Of a stretch of DNA of 64,000 bases, positions 11,179 through 22,878 are shown one piece after another. Source of the stretch: Coniferiporia sulphurascens (taxonomy: Eukaryota; Basidiomycota; Agaricomycetes; Hymenochaetales; Hymenochaetaceae); the NCBI GenBank assembly GCA_002794785.1, contig NBBA01000017.1, positions 868,001 to 932,000 on the forward strand. Direction: 5' to 3'. The translations under genes were made by a program, and so were the position numbers. Numbering within the stretch: the stretch's first letter is position 1; each line of letters starts with the position of its first letter. Below the pieces are notes generated by a model. It ran no database searches. It saw only the letters and a program-made list of their open reading frames with translations, and was not told the DNA's origin.

Positions 11179-14042
11179 GGGCCAAACGCGGCCTCGGAAA
11201 CCGACCCACCCCCATCCCATCACTGAAACGGCGAGATGGCACCTTCACCCAAATGGATGACAAAAAAGGTGAGCTCTTCCGCAAAACCTTCTTTATGCCC
11301 CCTCCACCCCAGGCAGTGGCCATTACCCCGCAGCCACCACCACAACCAGCTGCCCTGCCCATACTCCTTACAGAGCTTACGGGGGCACTGGCTGATACAT
11401 CCAACCTGTCGGCTCCAGGCCTCTCGGGAATAGGCTACCACCCTCTGAAATGGGTGGTGGACGCTTACCCTGATGAGATTCTCACACTTTTCAATGACTG
11501 TCTATGCTTGGGGCACCACCCTGAGTGCTGGCGGACAGCAAAAGTGGTAATGCTCCAGAAGCCAAACAAGAAGGACCCATTCTCACTGTGGTCATACCGG
11601 CCCATCACCCTTGAAGAGACCCTTGGGAAACTCCTTGAAAAGATAATAGCTAACCGGCTACAGTACCTTGCTAACACAAGGAATTGGCTGCCACCTAACC
11701 AATATGGGGGGCGACAGGGCCATTCGGTCTATGACGCCACCCAGCACCTTCTACAGATAGCGGAGCGTGCCCACTCAGAGGGCCTTGTGTGCTCAGTCCT
11801 TGTGGTCGACATACAGGGCTTTTTCAATTCGGTGCACCTGCAGCTCCTTCACCGACAACTGTTGGACCTCGGTTGCATGCCAGATATGGCCAACTGGTGT
11901 TTGTCCTTCATGATGGATCGGCAGGTCGCAGTTGCCTTCGACAGCACCACCCTCCCAACCACCCCAAAACCAGACTACGGCACCCCCCAGGGCTCACCAG
12001 TCTCCCCCATCCTGTCAACAATATTTGCAGGTGTGGTACTCCGGTGCTTTCACCAAGCCGGCACCACAGCCCTGGCCTACATTGACAACCACTTACTAAT
12101 CTGTGTAGGACCCTCAGTGGCATCCAACTGCCGTGAGCTAGCCAACGCCTACCGACAACTGGACAACCTCTTCGGCACCATCGGTCTCAACATTGAGGCT
12201 GCCAAGACAGAATGTCTCCACTTCCACCCCCTCAGCAACATTGAGGCTATAACGGCTGGGACACAGCCAGGGTACAGGTCGACCCCAACACCCTCATCCG
12301 CCCCTCAATCCCACTATGGTGGCTGGGGATCTGGTGGGACCCAGGCCTCTCCTTCAAGCCCCACATCGAGCGAATGTGCTCAAAGGGGCTCTCCACCCTC
12401 ACCACACTCCACATCCTGGGCAATACCCAATGCGGCATATCAGCCCTCCTCCTCCGCCGCCTCTACACCTCCTGCATCTGCTCTGTCTTGTCATGGGGAG
12501 TGCCGGTCTGGTACCACAGCCACCACCAAAAAACTCTGGTAAACTGACTACAGGCCGTGCAAAACACGGCCTGCTGTTGGATCCTGGGCATCTTCAAAGG
12601 CACCTCCCCCATGCTATGAATTTCCTTTGCTCCATCCCCCCTCTCGCTTTCTATTTTGAGTATATAAAGACCACCCATTCCCTTCGCCTCTGGCGCACCC
12701 TGCACTCTGTTGGTAGAAAATTTTATAAAAATGGGACTAATAGACCTTTCTCCCTTTCTCTGCAGGTCCGAGCCCCCTGGGTTCAACAGGTCTCTGCATA
12801 CATGCATCCCCCATGGACGGACCCACTGGCATTCACGAAAGGCTGGGTCCGCTTCACCACCCCCACCACTCCGGTTGGAGCGGACACACAGAAATCGTTT
12901 GTGACAGCCGCACAACAACTAGGCCACACCCCCCACATCCAGGTATTCATGGATGGCTCCCGCATAGACAATAAGTCGGGTTCGGCTATATGTGCAATGC
13001 TGGGCCACACCAGACTCTGGTCATGACAACTGGAATCCCCCACCTGTGCCACAGCCATGGACGCCAAGGAGTTCTCCCTCGCAACGGCCCAGGCTGGGTG
13101 GCATGCCGCCTCCCGGCACAATTGCATGTCGCATTGGACATCTTCTTCCTGTCCGATTCGCTGACCGCTCTCCACCTCTTCCACACATGGGCCACTGTCC
13201 CCGGTGCCCACCTCCTGCACATCTGGAAAGCAGGCATGGAGACTCTACTGGACTTGTACCCCCAGCTCACGATTCACTTCGTATGGTGTCCCGGCCACTC
13301 GGACATCCCCGGGAATGAATGGGCTGACACGGAGGCGAAGCTGGCTACAGAGCTCCCCCCATCTGACCTTAAACCTTCCACCTCCGCACTAAAAGAAGTC
13401 ACCATATGCACCCTCATGGAACGATGGTCACTCTCACTAGCCCACCCCCTAGCCTCAACTGCTGACAAGTACCTGGCAGTTCATGGCCTCCCCTCATGCC
13501 ACCCACGAAAGCTACTCATGCATGCAGTCGACCACCCACGCAACGAGCTATCCGCAGTCGCACAGGTCCTCTGTTGTGCCGGTCCCTACGGGGGATACTG
13601 GCTGAGTTTCGACTCGGCCTACCGTCACAGACATGGCCTGATTTCGCACTGCAGGTGGCACAACCACCCCCCCTGGCCCGCACAGTTGACCGCTCACATT
13701 CTAGGCGGCTGCAGCACATTCCACCCATGGATACGAAGGGTGTGGCCACCAAGAGACCCTCTCCCAACCCACCACTCAGAGTGGGCTGACGAAAACCGAC
13801 TCCCGGTTTTGCGCTGATGGCTTAAGCTAATGGGGCACCTAAACCGCCTTTCTGACCACACCGCAGGCGCCATACGGCTCTCCTTTGCTGCTATGGACCT
13901 AGACGGACACCCGACCAACGAGAATATGGACGTGAACCTCCTAAGGGAATACATGTGTTGTATGCTCAGACCCTGAACCCAGGACTCGGACCCAGCCCTT
14001 TTGGAGCTTTCAGGTACGCTCCCCCCTTTTCCTCATGAATAG
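11179..14042 (+). pseudogene. ORF2 type II, RT to C-terminus, decayed
   Basis: Reverse transcriptase frame is open from the start to about 12235: VDIQGFFN, GTPQGSPVSP and AYIDNHL, so the second catalytic Asp is Asn and the enzyme would be dead. A frameshift follows near HFHPL (~12235), then stops near 12547 (TGA), a lesion near 12615, and frame changes around 13020-13110. RNase H is damaged (FMDGSR first motif; SDSLTALH and GNEWADTEAK kept). The C-terminal region has TGA at 13815 and 13974. It ends PPFPHE with TAG 14040-14042. Confidence 0.85.
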
Positions 14043-14367
14043 CACCCACCTTTCAAATTCCCTTGAATATGTCCTGGCCAGTGCTCTCGCCCTCCCTTTC
14101 CAATTCTAAGCTTCTTACTTTTACCTGCCCTTAACCGCCCGGTTTGTTTGTAGCAATATGTACTCCTCCTTCTCCCATTGTCTTCTTTCTAAATAGGGGC
14201 TCTTCACACACCGGCACCCACTAGGGAGCAGAGCCCCCGCCCAGTTTTGTGTGATGCGCAATGACGGGCGCCTCCATTGTTATGTAGTTAGGGCCCCCCT
14301 CCAGGGGGCAGCTTGTAATTATGTAATACTGCAGGAATAATAATAAAAATAATAAAAATAATAAAAA
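14043..14367 (+). other. LINE 3' UTR with terminal hairpin and tail
   Basis: Type II 3' UTR. Terminal hairpin 14293-14309 has a loop changed to CTCCA, with the GC stem kept. CTGCAGGAATAATAA and an (AAT/AAAAAT)n tail follow. Confidence 0.75.
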
Positions 14368-16418
14368 CACCAGGAGGTGGTCATCTACATATGCAAGGGC
14401 AGTGGTGCCGGTTTGGTGAAATTTCCGGAGGACCATGCCCGCGAATATGGTCAAGAGGATCGGGGAGACCAGTGACCCTTGGGGGGTGCCGAGATCGGGT
14501 TTCTGGGCGGTTGGGAGGGTGGTGCCGTTGAAAGCCATAGCTACCTGCCGATCCATCATGAAGGACAAACACCAGTTTGCCATGTCTGGTGGACACTGGA
14601 GGTCCAGCAATTGCTGGTGAAGGAGTTGGGGGTTTACCGAGTCGAAGAAACCTTGTATGTCGACTGTGAGGACCGAACATACAAGGCCCTCAGCCTGGGC
14701 TCGTTCCGCAATCTGAAGGAGGTGTTGGGCGGTGTTGTAGATGGAATGTCCTTGACGCCCCCCATATTGGTTAGGTGGCAGCCACTTTCTTGTGTTAGAG
14801 AGGAATTGGAGCCGGTTAGCAATAATCTTTTCAAGGAGTTTCCCTAGGGTCTCTTCGAGAGAGATGGGCTGGTAAGAGCATGGTGAGAAAGGGTCCTTCT
14901 TGTTTGGCTTCTGGAGCATTACCACTTTTGCTGACTGCCAGCATTTAGGGTGGTGCCCCATGCACAGGCAGTTGTTGAAAAGGGCTAGAAACTCATCTGG
15001 GTAGGCGTCTACTGCCCATTTTAGAGGGCGGTATCCGATCCCTGAGAGGCCCGGAGCTGACAAGTTGGAGGTGTCGGCCAGTGCCCCCATAAGCTCCGTG
15101 AGGAGAATGGGCAGGGCAGCTGGTTGGGGGGGGGGCGGTGGAGTGTCGGCCGCTTGTAGTGGTGGCAGGGGCGTGAAGAAAGTAGTGCAGAAGAGCTCAC
15201 CTTTCTCGTAATCGGGCTGGGTGAAGGTGCTGTCACTCTTTCTGAGCGAGGGGATAGGTGTAGGACGGTTGCCAAGGCCACGTTTGGCCCAGCCCCAAAT
15301 GTTGGAGGCATCTGCCTGGTCTGCTTGCTCAGCGTAAAAGTTTTGCTTTGCTGCTCGGATGCCCTGCTTAAAGGTGCAGCGTGCAGCTGACCGTTGGAGG
15401 GGGGTGGGAGCCGTTGAAATTGCCCATAGGAGCATTTTGCATGTTGGGGTCCACCACGGGACCTCAGTTTTGGACGGCTTGGTAATTCGGGTGAAAGGGG
15501 CAAGGGCTGTGATCATTGAGTCAACCACGGCCTGCGCTTTGATGTCTAGGGTGAGGGTGTTGTCCGCCTGTTGTATGAAGGCGGCTTCGAGTAGTGGGAA
15601 GGCGATGTCGGTCCATTCCTCCTTGTTGGCCAGGGTTAGCCAGCGGGTTTTGACAATAGGAGGTGGGGGTCGAGTTGGCATTGACCAGCGTAAAATGGTG
15701 TGGTCGGATAGTGCGGAGGTGGTTGAGGTGCACAAATCTAGAATAGAGTTGGGGTTGATCGTGGGAGGGGACCAGATCATGTCAATTGGGCACCGTCAAC
15801 AATTGTCGATGGGCCATGAGTCCGAGTCTGGGAGGTGGGCTGGTGCAAGGCCATGCTCCCTGAAGAAGTCATCAAGAGGTTGCGCTCTCAAATCCTCCTG
15901 CCGGGCGACAAGTAGTTCGGACCATGAGTGGTGGTGACGGTTAAAGTCGCCTGCCACCAGGAGAGTGGAGGCCAACGCCGGTGGAATTGTGAAGAGAAAC
16001 GACTCACTGGGATAGAGGGGGGTGGCAGTGGTGCAGTCCGGGGCATGCATTCCATAGTAGTTGCAGAGGCGGATCGTCCACTGGGAACATATTTCGATGG
16101 TGAGGATGTCGGTGCCAGAAGATGTGGCGCTGAAGACCGACCAGGTGGTTGATGGAATGGTCCGGGATACATATGTGACGACCCGTGGCCTGGTGGCTGG
16201 GGGAAGAACAGCTATGTAGCCAGGGAGGGATGGGACATTGAATACCAGCGTGCTGGCGGGGTCAGTGAGTGAGGGCTGGAGGCCTATTTGGTACCAGGGC
16301 AGTTCCTGAATCAAAATAATGGTGGGTGGGGATGGGTCAGTGGTGAGGATCAGGATAAGGGAATGGACCACAGCTAGAGAGCAGGTGGCATTCCACTGAA
16401 GAATAGAGATGTCTTTAT

Positions 16419-18717
16419 TCATTGATCCTCCATGATTTCATCGTCGGTTCCTTCAACAGCCTCGAGGATCTGGCGGAATCGCCGTTTCTTGGGGCATTGA
16501 GGGAGGGTGGCGGGGTGGTCGCCTTTGCAGTTTGTGCAGTAGTGGGGGTGGGGGCACTGGTTGCCCTCGATGGCTTCGGTTGCACAGGATGCACACAACT
16601 TACAGTGGTTGTGGGAGAGATGCCCCCCTCCACAGTTGGCGCAGCATGGCTGGGCTCGGCACCCTTTCGTCCCATGGCCTAAGCCCTGGCAGTGCTCACA
16701 CTGAGTGAGGCTGGGGTGGTAGGGAGGGATGGAGAGGGAGAGGGAGGTGCCGAACTTTTAAAATCTACACACATTGTGGTAGACGATGAGGTGCAGTGGT
16801 GGTTCAGGCAAGGTGGGTTATCAGCGTAAACCGATGTATTTCTAGGGCGAGACCAGCTCCCCTTATATACACGTTCCATGAGCTAATACTACTATAACTA
16901 TCTAGCTCCTATATTGTATGGCGTTATCATTGCGTTATCATTCACTTAGTAAGGTGGTTGTTCATATGACCACTATATTTATATCGTTCATTATATTTAT
17001 TTAATATGAACAGCCAAACTCATGGGCGCTTGAGGAGCTGCACATGTATTGATCCATTGGGGTCAGAGAAGGAGAAAGCCACAGGGCACTTCTGGAGGGT
17101 CGGGAGGTGGTCCTCGGTGGCAGCGAAGTGGGGGTCGACTACGAAGTTGAGGGTGCGGAGCAACGGGTTATTCCATATTTCGGCCATCAGGGCCTTCGGG
17201 GAGATGGTGTGGCCGTTCTGGCCGAATAGGTAGTCCATGCACGGCACCATGGAGATGCGGAGGGCGGACCTGGGGCGGACACGGACTGGGGTGAGGGTGA
17301 ACCGGGCAGAGATTTGATCGGCCATTGCGGATAAGCACCTGTCACGCATATGGGCCGCAAATGCCACGGAGTGTCGATTGATGATTGTATCTGTGGCGGG
17401 AGAGGCAGAGGCTGGGCGCTTGGCGAATGAGGTCACAAGGTTCCCCTTCACGTTAAAGGAGGATGCGAGAACCGTGACCTGGTCAGCAGTGGGAAGGGAG
17501 GAGAAGAACTCATGGGCAGTGGCGGTGAGGCGCATGGCAGGGAGTTGCAGCTCCGTCTTTGGGACGACAGCAGGGATTAGGACCAAAGTTGGGTCCTTGG
17601 CGTATACTGGGGGGGAGGCGGAACCTGGCATTGCTTTTTCTTCTTTTTGTGGGTCACTGTCGTGAAGACCGTGCCCGAGGTCAGTGCAACTGGGTTGGGG
17701 TTGGAGGCAGTGGGTGGGGCTGGGGTGGCCGCCACTTGGGCGTAGGAGTTTGTCGGCACCGCAGTGTTAGTGGACTGGGTGGTGGTGGTGGTGGTGGTGG
17801 CGGCCTGGGCCTTCTGGGCCTGTGGGGCACATGGTGCGGGCCGGTTGACAAGTGTGGATACTTGCTGGGAGATGGAGGCCACTTCTGTGGAAAGCTGTTT
17901 GACAATGTTAGTCAGCGCAGCCATGTCAGGTGACAAGTTAGCGGTTCCGGGGGTCCTGTTCGGGGCAGAGGGTTGTGGAGCGGTGGTCGAGGTCCATTGT
18001 TGGGGGCGAGCTGGGGTGAAGGGCACTGGCAGGGAGGCTTCTGCCCCCCCCTAGTGATGTTGTAGGCCATCTCAATGTTGCGTGAGATGATGTATTGGGG
18101 GTCCTTCTCGTCCCTCAAAACGCCGGCAATGGTCTGTTGGACATTCCATAGGAGGTCGCCCACAAACTTGGCCACAGCTTGGTCAATCTCTGCAGGGTTG
18201 TAGCGGTGGGTCTTCCTGTCGAAGTCCTCTAGCGCTCTGGAGATGGCATACATAAATCTCAATGTGTGCGGTTCGAACTGGGCTCGAGGGCAGGGTCGGG
18301 GGGTGTGCGGGAGAGGTTTTCGGACGAATGCTTGTTGGTGAGTGGTGGCGAGGGAGTGTGCAGGTTTTCGAGGATATCCTCCATCTCGCCTTGCTCATTG
18401 GAGCTGGTGGGGGGGTTGGATCCTCCAGATGGGGGGCGGCTGATGTGCTCGAACATGTGGGTGAATTCCGTGTTCGAGACTCCGATGACAGGGGATGGGG
18501 CGAGACGGAGTGCGTCCGGGGACGACGCCGGGAGGCCTGGGTCGATTTGGGCGGGGGTGGGGGTCGTGCTGTGCAATGCAGCGGCAACGTTGCCTGCAGC
18601 CACCCAGTTGGCAGCGGCCCTGGTGGCCCTGTCGGCATCGGCGCTGGCTGATGAGGGGGATGGGAGGGGTGTTCGAGTCGATTGGAGAGCATTCCTGTAT
18701 CCACTGGGGTTCGACAT
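16419..18717 (-). pseudogene. gag-like ORF1, family A, broken by frameshifts and an LTR-like insert
   Basis: Starts MSNPSGYRNALQSTR at 18717. Frameshifts lie near 18315 (lost C before the HTPRP block), near 18045 (G-run) and near 17620 (C-run before VYAKDPTL). The conserved core FGQNGHTISPKALMAEIW is present. The LTR-like element 16756-17006 splits the region just before the zinc knuckles. The end reads CKGDHPATLPQC...MEDQ with a TGA at 16419-16421 overlapping the ORF2 ATG. Several lesions make a functional product unlikely. Confidence 0.86.
16756..17006 (-). mobile_element. Short LTR-like element (possible solo LTR), copy 2
   Basis: 251 bp, inverted relative to copy 1 at 9425-9681, with the same TATA-like block and ends. 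Flanks CGAAC (16751-16755) and TGAAC (17007-17011) form a 5-bp duplication with one mismatch. It interrupts the antisense gag of the same host LINE. Confidence 0.63.
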
Positions 18718-18774
18718 GGGGGAGTTTTAGCTGCCCACACTAGTTGATGATGGTGGTTACTGGTCAAGAAGGAT
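18718..18774 (-). promoter_or_regulatory. LINE 5' leader, antisense copy
   Basis: Same leader as at 2789-2845. It begins ATCCTTCTTGACC at 18774 on the minus strand and ends CCCCC before the gag ATG. Confidence 0.6.
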
Positions 18775-20544
18775 GAGGTTGACCCTAATACCCTTATCTG
18801 CCCCTCAATCCCACTAAGATGGTTAGGGATATGGTGGGACCCCGGCCTCTCCTTCAAGCCCCATGTTGAGCGGATGCGCTCCAAGGGGCTCTCCACCCTC
18901 GCCGCACTCCGCATCCTGGGCAACACCCAATGCGGCATATCGGCCCTACTACTCCGCCACCTATACACCTCCTGTGTTCGTTCCGTCCTGTCATGGGGAG
19001 CGCTGGTATGGTACCATGGCCACCGCCAAAAAACCCTGGTAAACCGCCTCCAGGCTGTGCAAAACACAGCCTGCCAATGGATCTTGGGCGTCTACAAAGG
19101 CGCCTCCCCCCATTCCACTAATTTTCTTTGCTCCGTTCCCCCTCTCTCTTTCTATTTTGAGTATATAAAGACTACCCATTCCCTTCGCCTCTGGCGCACC
19201 CCCCACTCTATTGGCCGTAAACTATTTAAAAATGTAGCTAACAGACCCTTCTCCCTTTCTCTGCAGGTCCGAGCCCCCCAGGTTCAACAGGTCCCTGCAT
19301 ACACGCATCCCCCATGGACAGACCCACTGGCTTTCACGAAGGGCCGAGTCCGGTTCACCACCCCTGTCACCCCAGTTAGCGCTGACACTCGGAAATCATT
19401 CGTAACGGCGGCGCGCCAACTAGGCTCCACCCCCCATGTCCAGGTCTTCACTGACGGCTCCCGCATAGACAATAAGTCGGGCTCAGCAATCTGTGCAATG
19501 CTGGGCAACACCCGCCTCCGGTCACGCCAACTGGAGTCCCCCACCTGTGCCACAGCCACGGACACCAAGGAGTTCTCACTCGCCATGGCCCCGGGCTGGG
19601 TAGCACGCCATCTCCCAGCGCAACTGCGTGTCGCATCAGATATCTTCTTTCTATCCGATTTGCTGACTGCTCTACACCTTTTCTGAACTTGGGCTGCTGC
19701 CCCCGGTGCCCACCTCCTCCACATTTGGAAAGCAGGTGTGGAGACTCTGCTGGACTCATACCCACAGCTCACCATCCATTTCGTATGGTGCCCCAGACAC
19801 TCGGACATCCCTGGAAATGAATGGGCTGACACGGAGGCAAAGCTGGCAACTGAGCTCCCCCCATCTGACCTCAAACCTTCCACCTCCTCCCTAAAAGAAG
19901 CTGCTGTCCACACCCTCATGGAACGATGGATGCTCTCACTAGCCCGCCCCCTCGCCTCAACCGCCGATAAATACCTGGCAGTCCACGGCCTACCATCACG
20001 CCGACCTCGAAGGCTCCTCATGCATTCGGTCGACCACCCATGAAGCGAGCTATCCACAGTCGCACAGGTCCTCTGCTGCGCCGGACCCTACGGGGGTTAC
20101 TGGCTGAGCTTTGACTCAGCCTACCATCGCAGGCACGGCCTGATATCGCACTGCAGATGGCACAACCACCCCCCCTGGCCAGCCCAGTCGACCGCCCACA
20201 TCCTCGGCGGCTGCAGCACCTTCCATCTGTGGATACGACGTGTGTGGCCACCACAGGACCCTCTCCCAGTCCACCACTCCGAGTGGGCTGACGAAAACTG
20301 CCTCCCGGTTCTGTGCCGCTGGCTAAAGCTAATGGGGCACATGAACTGCCTTTCGGAATGCGCCGCAGGTGCCATCCGGCTGTCTTTCGCCATGATGGAC
20401 CTTGATGGGCACCCCACTGATGAGGATATGGACCTGGACCTCCTACGGGATTACATGCGTTGTATGCTTGGACCCTGAACCCAGGACTCGGACCCAGCCC
20501 TTTTGGAGCTCTCAGGTACGCTCCCCCCTTTCCCATCGGACTAA
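18775..20544 (+). pseudogene. ORF2 type II C-terminal half (thumb, RNase H, tail region)
   Basis: One continuous frame of 590 codons interrupted by only three stops, all TGA: 19684-19686, 20041-20043 and 20475-20477. Each aligns with CGA in a sister copy. RNase H motifs FTDGSRID, TKEFSL, SDLLTALH and GNEWADTEAK are visible; PRHSDIP replaces the usual PGHSDIP. The C-terminal YWLSFDSAY...HCRWHNHPPW block is complete. Frame integrity with only CpG-type stops suggests young, then decayed, sequence. Confidence 0.88.
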
Positions 20545-20862
20545 CACCTGCCTTTCGAATTCCCCATGATATGTCTCAGCCAGCACTCTTGCCCTCCCTT
20601 TCTCATTTCTAAGCTTCTTATTTTAACCTGCTCTCACACACGTGGTTTGTTCGTAGCGATATGTATCCCTCCCTCACGTTTTGTTTTGTACTAAATAGGG
20701 GCTCTTCACACTTAGGCACCCTCCAGGGAGCAGAGCCCCCGCCCAGTTTTGCATGATGCGCAATGACGGGCGCCTCCATTGTTATGTAGTTAGGGCCCCC
20801 CTTCGGGGGGGCAGCTTGTAATTAGGTAATACTGCAGGAATAATTTTTAAAAAAAAAAAAAA
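20545..20862 (+). other. LINE 3' UTR with two stem-loops and poly(A)
   Basis: Outer stem GGGGCTCT 20698-20705 pairs with AGAGCCCC 20732-20739 (T-A where the type I copy at 9044 has C-G). Terminal hairpin 20795-20812. Tail is AATTTTT then A14. Confidence 0.8.
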
Positions 20863-22878
20863 GGATACAGAAATGCTCTACATTCGACTTGACCACCCCT
20901 CTCACCTCCCTCATCGGCCAGTGCCAATGCGGATAGGGCCGCCAGGGCCGCCACCAATTGGGTGGCCGCCGGCAACATCGCCGCTGCTCTGCACAGCATG
21001 ACCCCCACCCCCGCCCACATCGACCCAGGACTCCCGGCGTCGTCTCCAGACGCCCTCCGGCTAGCACCATCCCCGTCTATTGGCGTCTTGAACAACGAGT
21101 TTACTTGCTCCTTCGCACACATCAGCTGTCCCCCCTCCGAAGGCTCCAACCACCCGGCCGGCTCCAATGAGTCGGGTGGGATGGAGGACATCCTTGAGAA
21201 CCCACACACTCCCTCACTGCCGCTCACCAACAAGCGCTCTGCAGAGAGCCTCTCCCCGCACACCCCCCGTCCCCACCCTCGAGACCAATTCGAGCCGCAC
21301 ACAGCGGGCTTTATGTACTCCATTTCCCATGCCTTGGAGGACTTTGACTGGAAGACCCTCCACACCAACATCGCTGAGACTGACACGGCCGCTGCCCAGT
21401 TTGTAGGGGACCTCCTCTGGAACCTCCAGCAAACCATCGCCGGCGTCATTAGGGACAAGAAGGACCCCCAGCACATCGTCTCCTGCAACATGGAGATGGC
21501 CTACAACTTTGCCAGAAAGGGGGTGGAAGCCTCCCTCCCAGCACCCTTCGCCCCAGCCCCCCCCGTCAAAGGACTCCAGCCACTGCCCCCCAACCCTCTG
21601 CCCAGACCAGGACCCCCAGAACTGCTAACATCTTGCCCGATGTGGCCGCGCTGGCTAACATTGTTAAACAGCTCTCCACAGAGGTAGCCTCCATCTCCCG
21701 ACAGGTCTCAACCCTTGTCAACCGGCCCGCCCCCCACGCCCTCCAGCCCAGAAGGCCCAGGCCCCCACCACCACCCCCCAGGCCGCCATTGTTGCAGCAC
21801 CAATGTCATATGCCCAGGTGGTGGCTTCCTTGGCCCCACCCACCGCCCCCAACCCCAACCCCATTGCACCTGCCCAGGGCACTGCCTTCACAACAGTGAC
21901 CCACAAGAAGAAGAAAAAGCAACGCCAAGTTCCACCCCTGCCCCTGATGTACGCCAAGGACCCCACCCTGGTCCTCCTCCCAGCGATTTCGCTTAAATCT
22001 GAGATCCAGCTCCCAGCCATGCGCCTCACTGCCACCGCCCGTGAGTTTTTCTCCTCCCTTCCCACTGCTGACCAGGTCATGGTATTGGCCTCCTCTTTCA
22101 ACGTGAAGGGGAATCTCGTGGCCTCCTTTGCCAAGCGCCCCGCCTCCGCCTCCCCAGCCACGGACATGATCATCGATCGACACTCCGTGGCCTTTGCGGC
22201 CCACATGCGTGAGCACTGCCTCTCAGTCCCAGTCGACAAGATCCCCGAGCAGTACATGCTCACCCCCATCCGTGTCCGCCCCTGGTCCGCCCTTCACATC
22301 TCCATGGTGCCCTGTGTGGACTACCTCTTCGGTCAGAATGGCCACACCATATCCCCCAAGGCCCTCATGGCCGAAATATGGAACAACCCGTCTCTCCGCC
22401 CCTCGACTTCGTAGTCAACCCCCACTTCGCCACCACCAAAGAGCACCTCCCAACCCTTCAAAAGTGCCCTGTGGTGTTCTCCTTCTCCAACCCCGATGGA
22501 TCCATCAGGGCACAACTCCTTAAGCGCCCATGTGTATGGCTATTCGGCTCCGCCCTCTCCCTCTTGGTCCCACCCTACCGCCCAGGCCTCACACAATGTG
22601 AGCACTGCCAGGGCCTCGGCCATGGAACGAGGGGGTGCCGTGCCCAGCCCTGCTGCGCCGACTGCGGGGGAGGACATCTCACCCACAACCACCATAAGTC
22701 GTGCGCATCCTGCGCCTCCGAAGCCATTGAGGGCGACCACTGCCCTCACCCTCGCTACTGCACAAACTGCAAAGGCGACCACCCCGCCACCCTACCTCAG
22801 TGCCCCAAGAAACGGCGTTTCCGCCAAATCGAGGCGGCCATTGACGGACCTGATGACAACCACATGGAGGACCAATGA
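20863..22878 (+). pseudogene. gag-like ORF1, family A, four frameshifts
   Basis: In-frame TGA at 20893-20895, then open from 20896. Frameshifts near 21560, 21735 (both in C-runs) and 22400 break it; the last joins LMAEIWNNPSLR to the LDFVVNPHF block. The basic KKKKKQRQ patch and knuckles CEHCQGLGHGTRGC, CADCGGGHLTHNH and CTNCKGDHPATLPQC are intact. It ends MEDQ with TGA 22876-22878 overlapping ATG 22875. Confidence 0.87.

Larger units (their letters stand above)
11179..14367 (+). mobile_element. 5'-truncated type II LINE nested in the YVDD codons of its host
   Basis: Inserted into the antisense host with a 15-bp target duplication, CACYAGGAGGTGGTC, at 11164-11178 and 14368-14382 (one mismatch). 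It starts in the ORF2 endonuclease/RT linker (WAKRGLGNRPT region) and ends in an AATAAA-type tail. A textbook target-primed, 5'-truncated insertion. Confidence 0.93.
9214..16422 (-). pseudogene. ORF2 of the split family A LINE (type I)
   Basis: Starts MNKDISILQWNATCSL at the ATG overlapping the gag stop (ATGA). The frame holds through endonuclease and reverse transcriptase (16422 to 14368) with one TGA near 15794. It is broken by the nested LINE exactly in the catalytic motif: AYVD before the insert, DHLLV in the target duplication. It resumes 11178-9214 with two TGA stops (about 11029 and 10799, both CGA in sisters) and an LTR-like insertion after VAQVLC. RNase H residues FTDGSH, TDAEIF, SDSL and NEWADHEAK remain. 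Endonuclease motifs QELPWYQ (E kept) and VAGDFNRHHHSW are visible. Confidence 0.88.
9214..18774 (-). mobile_element. LINE family A host copy, split by three insertions
   Basis: Antisense family A element: 5' end at 18774, gag 18717-16419, ORF2 from 16422 leftward. It is interrupted by a LINE at 11179-14367, flanked by the duplication CACYAGGAGGTGGTC (11164-11178 and 14368-14382), and by LTR-like elements at 9425-9681 and 16756-17006. It is cut off at 9214 inside the ORF2 C-terminal region by the tail of the neighbouring + strand LINE; its own 3' UTR is absent. Confidence 0.9.
18775..20862 (+). mobile_element. 5'-truncated type II LINE
   Basis: Starts inside the RT thumb region (EVDPNTLI) directly at the 5' end of the antisense LINE and ends with an A14 tail at 20862. 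The next LINE follows immediately. No target duplication is seen. Confidence 0.88.

Noticed and set aside
19284..20057. Long antisense ORFs over ORF2 C-terminal halves (also 51283-51978, 57458-58159, 35100-35570).
   Set aside because: They are mirror frames of the RNase H region and recur at the same place in every copy. They show no domain of their own, and the sense frame carries all conserved motifs.
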